Assembly (NCBI GenBank): GCA_037952775.1
Contig: JBANAY010000003.1
Location: forward strand, 7,378,001-7,442,000
Length of the DNA: 64,000 bases
Reading direction: 5' to 3'
DNA from: Clonostachys chloroleuca
Taxonomy: Eukaryota > Ascomycota > Sordariomycetes > Hypocreales > Bionectriaceae
Part shown: positions 56,957 to 64,000 of the stretch, piece by piece
Layout: each line of letters opens with the position of its first letter
Position numbering within the stretch: position 1 is the first letter of the stretch
Program-made: the position numbers and the translations under genes
The notes under the pieces: generated by a model
The model's database searches: none
What the model saw: only the letters and a program-made list of their open reading frames with translations
Told to the model about the DNA's origin: nothing

Positions 56957-58712
56957 CTTGAGAATGACAGAAGTGATTCCTGAAGGAGACGTGATCCTAA
57001 GAATTACAAGCCAAGTTTGCAGAATAAGGGTAAATGAATCTCCTTGATGATGTTTGGATGATCGGTTAGAGACCATGTGTTTCTTATTAACATGGCTGCA
57101 ATCAGCCTGTCTATAGCTCGACCCCAAGGCCTTGACCCGAGAATGGCTTTCAGCTTTGGGCGTGCTGAAAGGAAAAAACGCCTAATCCAGCAGAACGGTG
57201 AGAACCTTCAAGCCACCCCACGTTAAGCGTTTACTAAGATCGCCCGCCTCTACATTTATAATCTTCCCATTGCAGGATCGTTGATCTGTGAAGCATCATT
57301 GTTTCTTGTTCGAGATGATCAGTTCAGGTGGGACTGCCTTATCAGCTCTTGGGAATGATATAGACGGCCCTGATGAAGCTCGGAAGTATCGTATATTCTC
57401 CATCTATCGAGCATGTTGGCACATTCAACCCTAAAGGGAAGGTTACGGGAGGGCAGAAAGGTTGATGGGACTAGTAGAACTCTGTGTCCACTGGCGCGCC
57501 ATGCGTCGTCCCGCTAGGTTAGTCATGAACGGTTTCTTTTCTTGGCTAACACATTCAACTACAGTGAATATCTATTGATACTTTGTGAGGCTGGAGTGGT
57601 ATGCCTCGGTGGTCCCAAGTTTGATCTAGCACCTGTGTTGGCATGATAGGATCACATGCGGAGGAATCAGTGGGCGGACAGACTTTAAGTGCACTATTGG
57701 AGTGGCTCGACTCGGAATATACATTTTCGGTTTGACCTGCATAGAACTGTTCATGAGTCGCGTACTGCTTCAGAATACGCAAGGTTACCTAGGATTGTCT
57801 CCTCTAAGGTGTTGCTTGGAGCCACCACTAACGTTGAGGGGATCTAAACAACAAGTCTGGTGTACTCTACATCGTTTCGAGTATGATGTCGAGATAGCCA
57901 GATAACCTACACTAGAATTTCACTGGAAGTTCCCACCCCCAAAGCTAGGGCACACTACCTACACCCCACGTCCATGCGCGATTGTAAGCCTCCTGATAAG
58001 CATATTTACGCATCTATTGTTGTCAGCTTGCCGAGAGTCGTGGGGTAAACATCATCCCCATGGCAATGCCTTATTATTCAACAGGAACCAGCATGCTAGA
58101 CGATGATGATAAGATGGAGAGATGCTCTCCCCAATATAGACATTTACACCACTAGTGGTGGAGTGTCAGGGGCTAAAAGACTCAGCTAATGAGAATGTAT
58201 AGATCAGTAGGTTTAGTAAATAAATCTATTATAAGAGACAGCCGTCTCGCACTAACTTCTGGAAGGATTCAGAAGTTGAACAGACTTCGAGTTTGTTTGG
58301 GTCCTCCCATTTACGTGATGGGCGCCTGCGCTGGAGGCTAAGCGTCCATTTCGTAACAGTCTGGCGCATCTCCTAGACTATAAGCCAGGGTAATTATTGG
58401 ATATGGAATAAATGCATAATTGCATATACTGTTGGCAGTGTTAGTGTTAGCGGCATGTCTCGGGCGAATCGAGTTGTCTATTGTCTCTTGTGTCTCGAGC
58501 GGAGGGTAGGGTCACCAAGTCATCTCGAGGCTTGAAGTACAACATAGCCTCATCCCCAAACAGGGTCGTTATATTATAGCACTGAATGTCTGATGTTTTC
58601 ATTTTGGATCTTGCCCAGCAGAGTGGGATGGATCTCTTTGATGCTGGAGGCCAAGTGTTCTTTTCATAACACATTGTAATCAGCGTCCTTTCTACATCAG
58701 TCAGATACATTG
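56957..58712. other. Intergenic region, no gene seen
   Basis: About 1.75 kb between the surface protein start and the 3' end of the MFS relic. No supportable gene; small frames at 57555-57905 resemble nothing. Confidence 0.45.
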
Positions 58713-60511
58713 TTAGCCAGAGAATTTGCTCTTCCTCCTCAAGCGCTCCCCCAAAGGCAATAATACAAAGATTCCAGATACACGAACAGCGCATAAGGCG
58801 CCAAGAAGGGACATCCCTTTCTGCAGACCCAAACTTTCGCAGAGAGGGTGAGCCCACAACACTCCGCCAAACGCGACCACAGCTTTAGCAAAGCTGTTAC
58901 CCGCAAATAAGGACGCGGCATGGCGAGGGTAGGAGAGGCCGATATAGACAAAGATGCACTGTAGAATAATCGCTAAACTACCGGTAGAGAAAACGATACC
59001 GATAGTCGGCACAATCCAATGTATATCATGGCGCGATGTCCAGCCGAAGAGAAAGATGCCAGCGGGGATGAACACTAAGGCGACAAGAGCAGGGAGAAGG
59101 CGATCCTCTGGTGACAGTTGCTTTCCAGCTCGAGACGGCGCATTCACCACCAGCGAGACGAATGTGAAGTAAGGTACGGCTTCAAGAACGACGGCGATTA
59201 TGTTGTACAACGAGACTAGGCCGGTTTGGCCCCCATTCATGCCGTACACCGGCCCGTACACAAGGGGGAAGAATTCGAACATGGAGTTGAAGATGGCGTA
59301 AATAAGCACAGTATAGATGCTCGTGAAAAGGATGGAGGGATTCAGAGCATTGATGCGCCACGGCATAATCAAGAATTGATAAAGTCGGTCGCCGGCCGTA
59401 ATGTCGATTGCTTGAATCTCGGATTGAGTTTGGTAACGACTGTCGGCAGTGAGATGACGAATCCGAATCGCTCGTCTATAAAGAATAGTTTCGGCAGAAG
59501 TTTCTGGGAGAAAGAGCTATCGGTAGTTGTCAGCTTTGTTCAACGGGATACTTGAGGAGATGGGCTGATATGGAGCACTGCTGCTGGGCCTACAAAAATC
59601 ATCATCTCCCAAAGACTCCATCTCCATCCTAGATGAGGAATGGTGTAGCCTGCCAGAATCGAACCAACAGATGGTCCAGCGAAAAAAAAGACTGCCCAAG
59701 TATAAAGGGCAAAAGGGCGATGATACGCATCCGATATGTCGCTCAAAGAAGCACCTCCTGCGGAAAGAATAGGCGAGCCAAAGAAGCCTTGAAAGAACCG
59801 TAGAACCATCATAGTTTAGAAGATTGAGCTCAACACAGTTTGGACGGAAATAATCAGAAAGATGAACAGCGTAACGACATATGGCGCATTTCGCCCTATG
59901 CTAGGTACCTTTGAGATGGGCGCAAACACAAGAGACCCTGTGCCGTATCCCAAGAGATAGAGACCCAAACCTAGGCTAGAAATTGTAGCCGTGACGCCGA
60001 ACACTCTTTGGATATCGGCTTGGGCCGGAGCGTAGATGGAAGACGCCATATATACTACAAAGGAGGTATAGTTGGTGATGACGAAGACAATCAACTTCTT
60101 CCATTTCGTCCAGTTGATCGGATTTACAGGATCGTCACTGGTGTACCAGTTGATGGTGATGACTTCACCATTACAGCCATTGCCAGTACCCGGAAATCTA
60201 TGGTAGGCCTCGGTTCGGTCGCTAAACTTCCATGGCGCATCATCGGGAGCCGAGGTCAGCACAGTTGAGTCTGGGGTACCATCTCGGTTGTTTCGTGAAT
60301 GTTGGAGGTCGCCGGGAGTTTCGCACATAGAAGGATTTTGACTCGACGTAAAATGCTGTTCTTCGAAAGAATGTTGCCATGATGATGTCGCTGACGAGAG
60401 CTGGAAAGTGTCTTGGTCTTCAGGATGTTTGATGAAGTCGGGGTTGAAAAGTCTCGAACTCCGTGTACCAAAAATAGTGTCAAGTAAGAAATGGGTCATA
60501 TTAGCGAGCAT
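58713..60511 (-). pseudogene. MFS drug:H+ antiporter-like transporter with an in-frame stop
   Basis: Homologue of fungal 12-helix DHA1 major facilitator exporters. Exons 59579-60511 and 58713-59516, joined by a 62-nt intron (GTGCTC...GATAG with a CTGAC branch site). A long hydrophilic N-terminus ends in DDPVNPINWTKWKK, the usual lead into helix 1. Family blocks are GYGTGSLVFAPISKVPSIGR, MVLRFFQGFFGSPILSAGG, GPSVGSILAGY...GWRWSLWE, FLPETSAETILYRRAIRIRHLT, and the end GERLRRKSKF. The codon before TMMVLRFFQG is TAA (59816-59818), in frame with both sides, where family members have a sense codon. CAA to TAA would explain it. As given, only 231 residues would be made, so this is probably a recent pseudogene. 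If intact it would have 578 residues. Confidence 0.82.
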
Positions 60512-60858
60512 TAGGTGTCGGTAAGCACGCTCCTAGCTCTGGCAATGACATCTATCTGAAATTCTCTCTGCGATATCATCAGGCGAGAGGATTCAAACAT
60601 CATGGGCTAACCGACCTCGATAAATAGTCGCATTATTTAACCCTACCTTCTGCATGAATGCTATCTTCTTTACTCCTGTCTGGCCCAAAACTTACTTCTA
60701 ACAAGATCATCTCCACTACGCCGTATCTCTGCAAGTACATTCATTTGTCAGCCACCGGAATGTGGATTCCGAAATGCCCTAACATCAACAACAAAGTTCA
60801 TGACGTGACACAGACGGAGACCCCAGGGCACTTTCTTCGACTGAAAGCACCGAATCAG
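60512..60858. other. Shared promoter of a divergent transporter-regulator pair
   Basis: About 0.35 kb between the start codons of the broken MFS transporter and the broken Zn2Cys6 regulator. The open frame upstream of the regulator ATG runs to 60658 but has no family content. Confidence 0.5.
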
Positions 60859-62557
60859 ATGATGAATTCCGAGACAGCAAAGACTGGAAGGGGAAGTAAT
60901 CGGAAAGATAAAGGGCCGCAGAGGGGCAAGTATGCAACGCGTGCCTGCGAGGAGTGTCGGCGGAGCCGGGTGTAAGGTAGCACCTCTTTGTGTTCTCAAC
61001 ACAAGGTTCTCAAGAACTGAAGCATGAAGTTTGGACTCACAGCTTATGGATATAGTGCAATGGCATGAGACCATTTTGTTCTCGTTGTATCAATCGCAAC
61101 GTTACCTGCGTGTATGCTACAACCGATGACCATCCCCAAGTCGTATGCGCGGCACCTCGAAGCGCGTGTCGCCTTTCTAGAGGACATACTGCGACCACAC
61201 GACATAGATGTCGACAAAGCCCCTGCTTATCACTTAGAGCGGCATCCTAGGTCTCTAACCGACAAAACCTCAACCCCTGCCGCATCGTCGAGAGAAGGCG
61301 ACAAGAACTGTACTCAAGGCACTCTACGCTTCGATGAACCTTGCAATCATCTAGATTACCCCGAGGGACGCTTTTTTGGTGTCACAAGTGGCCGAGCGGA
61401 TCTTCACTGGCCAGATGACCGTGCCCATCAGATAAGCGATAACTTGTGCTATGAACAGCAGCCCGAGTTGGATGACACGGCTTTGGCAACTCCAGAGAGT
61501 TTATCATCTGCATCACTAAAAGAGCGTCTCATAGATTGCTCTTTTGAATGGGAGCAACCGTGGTGTCAAGTCGTTGACGAGAAGCTCTTTCGTGATAGTG
61601 AGAGAAATGGAGGCCGTTATAGTAGCCCGTTCCTGGTCAACAGTATCCTCGCTATGGGTTCTCGGTATTCAGACCGCACAGATATCCGACAGTCCCCAGC
61701 GCATTCAAATTGTGCCGGTCAGATTTTCCTCGCCAGGGCAGAAAAGATGCTGAACGCCGAACTGAAGAAGCCGACGGTAACTACAGTCCAAGCATTGGCG
61801 ATATTAGGTATTCTTTACGTAGTAAGTTTTTCGCTTGAAACATTTCGCTTGATAGAAGCTAACTTTCCGAGGCTGTAGGACAAGATACGGTCGGCTGGCT
61901 ACACCACGGAATGTCGGTGCAGCTAGCTCTTGATATCGGGATTCATATGGATAGCACTGTTCTGCGCGGGTCTGATCGACTGACTCCTGAGGAGCTGAGA
62001 TTACGACACCACGTTTACTGGGAGCTGTACTGCGACGACAAACTATGGGCGAGCTAGACAGGTAGAGCTGCCTCATGCTGGTAAGTGCCGGTCCGACACG
62101 CTACCTGAGAGACAGAGGATGGTTCTGACCCTGGTCCTACAGGATGTACATGCTGCTGTGAATCTCCAAGCCCCGCCAGTCCAGCATGGAAGTACTTCCA
62201 AGTCGTTAAACGACGCGTTGCATTATGCTATTTGTGGCCATACCCAAATATTAGAGAGGATTCTCATGAATCTGTTAGTGCTCATCCAATTGAGGCTTGG
62301 TATCAACACTGACACGCCTTAGATATGCTCCCGAACAGTTAAGCGAGGATTGCGCGAGACGGTCCTTGTTTAACTCATGCCTCCAAGATCTTGACGGTTG
62401 GTTTCAGACTCTGCCAGCTGAGTTGAAACTCAAAGAGGATGGAGGGCTGCAGAATAGATGTCCGCAAGCTTACACACTGCTCATGGTCCACAAAACATCC
62501 TACATTCTAGTAGCAAAGCCCTCTCTGTCTACTTCAAATCAACAGATTAAGTTGTAG
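60859..62557 (+). pseudogene. Zn(II)2Cys6 transcription factor pseudogene
   Basis: Degraded fungal regulator with several lesions. The zinc cluster begins TRACEECRRSRV and continues after a 79-nt intron (60977-61055) as CNGMRPFCSRCINRNVTC. An extra T at 60973 breaks the frame exactly before the intron; without it the cysteine spacing is the regular C-x2-C-x6-C. A second +1 shift lies in CCCC at 61134-61137, after which SYARHLEARVAFLEDILRPH (a coiled-coil-like linker) and the Fungal_trans domain continue. That domain shows LVNSILAMGSRYS, then GWLHHGMSVQLALDIGIHMD and HHVYWELYCDDKLWAS. A TAG at 62055-62057 interrupts this last block just before TGRAA. A final recognisable piece is LQDLDGWFQTLPAELKL...LLMVHKTSYILVAKP. 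It is divergent from the broken transporter. Confidence 0.82.
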
Positions 62558-63526
62558 CACATGATCCTAAACAGTCAACATCCTAAGACGATCGCTTTGC
62601 CGCGAGTGAAGTGTGCTTTCAACTGATCAACGCATAGATAGCTTTGGCAACAAGCATTGGCAGCACTCTTACTGTGGTCTCTCTGATTGTGTTTAAGGGG
62701 CTCGTAACCATTAGTAGAATCTTCCTTCTATCAAGCTCTGATCCCTTCTACGCCCGTTCCTCTCTAAGACTCATGCGGGTGCCACCGGCTTCCCTACTTA
62801 TTCTTATAGATGAACAATCTACTCTAATCTTGGGTACGAGTGACATCTGCCACTCTAACCCCTTGCTCTTCAGTGCCGAGATAGTACTAGATACGGTTGT
62901 CTGGTATCAGATAAACAGCGAAGTCTACGCACGTGTTAGTATAAGTGCTCTGGTCAAGGGGATACTGGTGATTACTAGGTTGCTGAAAAGCCTTGAGCTT
63001 AGTTGGAATGTTTGGATTAGATAGAAGATAAGTCCAAAACTGAGTAAAAGGAGAGTAGATTAAATAACTATTTACGAAGTAGTTGAGGTTAACTGTAAGT
63101 GAGTGATTAGTACAAAGGTTTGAAGAGATTGCGTTTTATATAGCTGACTGGTAAAGCTTATTTTTTTAATCTTTTATTTTTATCACACTGAGATAGCAGG
63201 TCTCGCATCTTCATTGGTGCTTTTACTTTGTGCTCGAACTCTCACGCGCATTGACAGTAATTATAATGCCTTTGGATACAACTTTCTGGGATTTCATTGC
63301 GTTGAGTTGTCGGGCCCTGGCAGCTTCATTGTTGTCAAACTCTATTATTCTCTTTCTCTTCCGTTTGTGTCCTACCCACTCACTAGACTGTGGTGCTACC
63401 TATATAATAGAGATACAGGCCTCTCAGAACTATTGATATAAGTTCATGGATGCGCCCCCGTCCAAGGCCGAGGCAGAGAATCCACAGCTATTTATACTGA
63501 GAATGATCTATGGACATGCTATTATT
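62558..63526. other. Intergenic region, AT-rich, no gene seen
   Basis: About 1 kb with scattered open frames (for example 62644-63024, 126 codons) that I cannot assign. The composition becomes AT-rich around 63050-63180. A decayed repeat or gene remnant is possible. Confidence 0.4.
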
Positions 63527-64000
63527 TCATTGTTGATGGCTATGGACAAATGGCGCTGGTTTTTCATTTGTAGGATGAAGCTCGATCGGCACGAGTCCAT
63601 TGCCATCGTTCCACCCATGGAACACTGGCTCTGGCTTATACTCTGCAATATGGTCATGAGCCATATACGTGATGGGCCGCTCGTCCGTTTGCAAAGAAAG
63701 ACTATAATTACCACCTTGAGAATCTTCATTAGACTGGTAGTGTTTCTTTGAGCGAGTGATTGATCTAAAAGAGGCGAGCGAGGAGAACTTCGGCAGCTTA
63801 AGGGTCTTGCTAATTTTGGTCAAAACTGGCTTGACGAAAGGCAAGCAAGCTATTGGTGAAATAATTATTAATTTAGCTTACACAGCCCAAGGCACGCATT
63901 GACGGGCACATACCACATATGATTGAGATATTGACTTCAACGATTGTCCATAGGGCCGCATCCACGGCGTTCCATGTCACATCAGGATCTTCTAAGTTGA
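63527..64000 (-). CDS. SAT4/rhodopsin-like integral membrane protein, 5' part missing
   Basis: The C-terminal end of another SAT4-type membrane protein; the rest lies beyond the right edge. The visible exons are 63914-64000 (partial) and 63527-63849, joined by a 64-nt intron (GTATGT...AATAG) in phase. The spliced sequence reads DVTWNAVDAALWTIVEVNISIIC-ACLPFVKPVLTKI, i.e. the family's 'D.Tw..v...lW..vE.n..iica.LP.lkP' last-helix block. The tail of about 95 residues is polar and cytosolic. The third family member in this window, after 42-799 and 22601-23977. Confidence 0.85.

Noticed and set aside
59517..59551. A 35-nt intron in the MFS relic (donor GTATCC)
   Set aside because: Too short for this genome; the 62-nt alternative with donor GTGCTC and a CTGAC branch site keeps phase and fits the family better.
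62644..63024. 126-codon plus-strand frame near the right end
   Set aside because: No family match, no start context; treated as non-coding or relic sequence.
1..64000. Secondary metabolite gene cluster
   Set aside because: There are tailoring-type enzymes and regulators but no PKS, NRPS, terpene cyclase or DMATS in the window.
1..64000. CRISPR arrays, bacterial operons or prophage
   Set aside because: No spaced repeats of that kind; genes carry spliceosomal introns, so the sequence is eukaryotic.

Overview
The window looks like nuclear DNA of a filamentous ascomycete, most likely of the Aspergillus/Penicillium type (Eurotiales). The evidence is genes with short introns (about 50-95 nt, GT...AG with CTRAY-like branch points), many Zn(II)2Cys6 regulators, SAT4-type membrane proteins, secreted plant cell-wall esterases, a CYP505-type P450-reductase fusion and a nuclear tRNA-Gln. 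There are no operons, no bacterial signals and no CRISPR. Most gene models below were assembled by joining exons by eye, checking reading phase at every splice site.

Layout. 0-8.6 kb: the 3' end of a SAT4-type membrane protein, an amino-acid transporter, a decayed regulator relic, a class II aldolase/adducin protein and an AYR1-like short-chain dehydrogenase. 8.8-14.1 kb: an RTA1-like membrane protein divergent from a Zn2Cys6 regulator across a promoter with two interleaved exact repeats, then a second, longer Zn2Cys6 regulator. 15-24 kb: a DUF4246 protein, a CYP65-like P450, a possible solo LTR and a second SAT4 protein. 24-26.5 kb: gene-free, AT-rich, with a 19-G run. 26.5-31 kb: surface and secreted proteins (a feruloyl esterase C homologue with a frameshift, a GPI-type Ser/Ala-rich protein, a BIM1-like membrane protein). 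31.8-35.3 kb: the P450-reductase fusion. 35.6-45.4 kb: an F-box-like protein, a small cysteine-rich secreted protein, a zinc alcohol dehydrogenase, a bZIP/DUF3425 regulator with a frameshift and a second SDR. 45.7-57 kb: a Zn2Cys6 regulator, a double F-box-like protein, tRNA-Gln(CUG), a CE15 glucuronoyl esterase, a BAHD-type acyltransferase and a single-pass mucin-like membrane protein. 58.7-62.6 kb: a divergent MFS transporter and Zn2Cys6 regulator pair, both broken. 63.5-64 kb: the 3' end of a third SAT4 protein.

How the genes may work together. The two esterases (feruloyl and glucuronoyl) both cut ester bonds between lignin or phenolics and hemicellulose, so a saprotrophic or plant-associated life is likely. 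The RTA1/regulator pair and the MFS/regulator pair have the classic divergent regulator-and-exporter layout; the second pair has decayed. I see no PKS, NRPS or terpene synthase, so the P450, acyltransferase and oxidoreductases cannot be assigned to a biosynthetic cluster from this window. The main surprise is the number of interrupted genes (at least four, plus one relic). Most of the indels lie in short homopolymers, so base-calling error must be excluded, but two in-frame nonsense codons are not explained that way.
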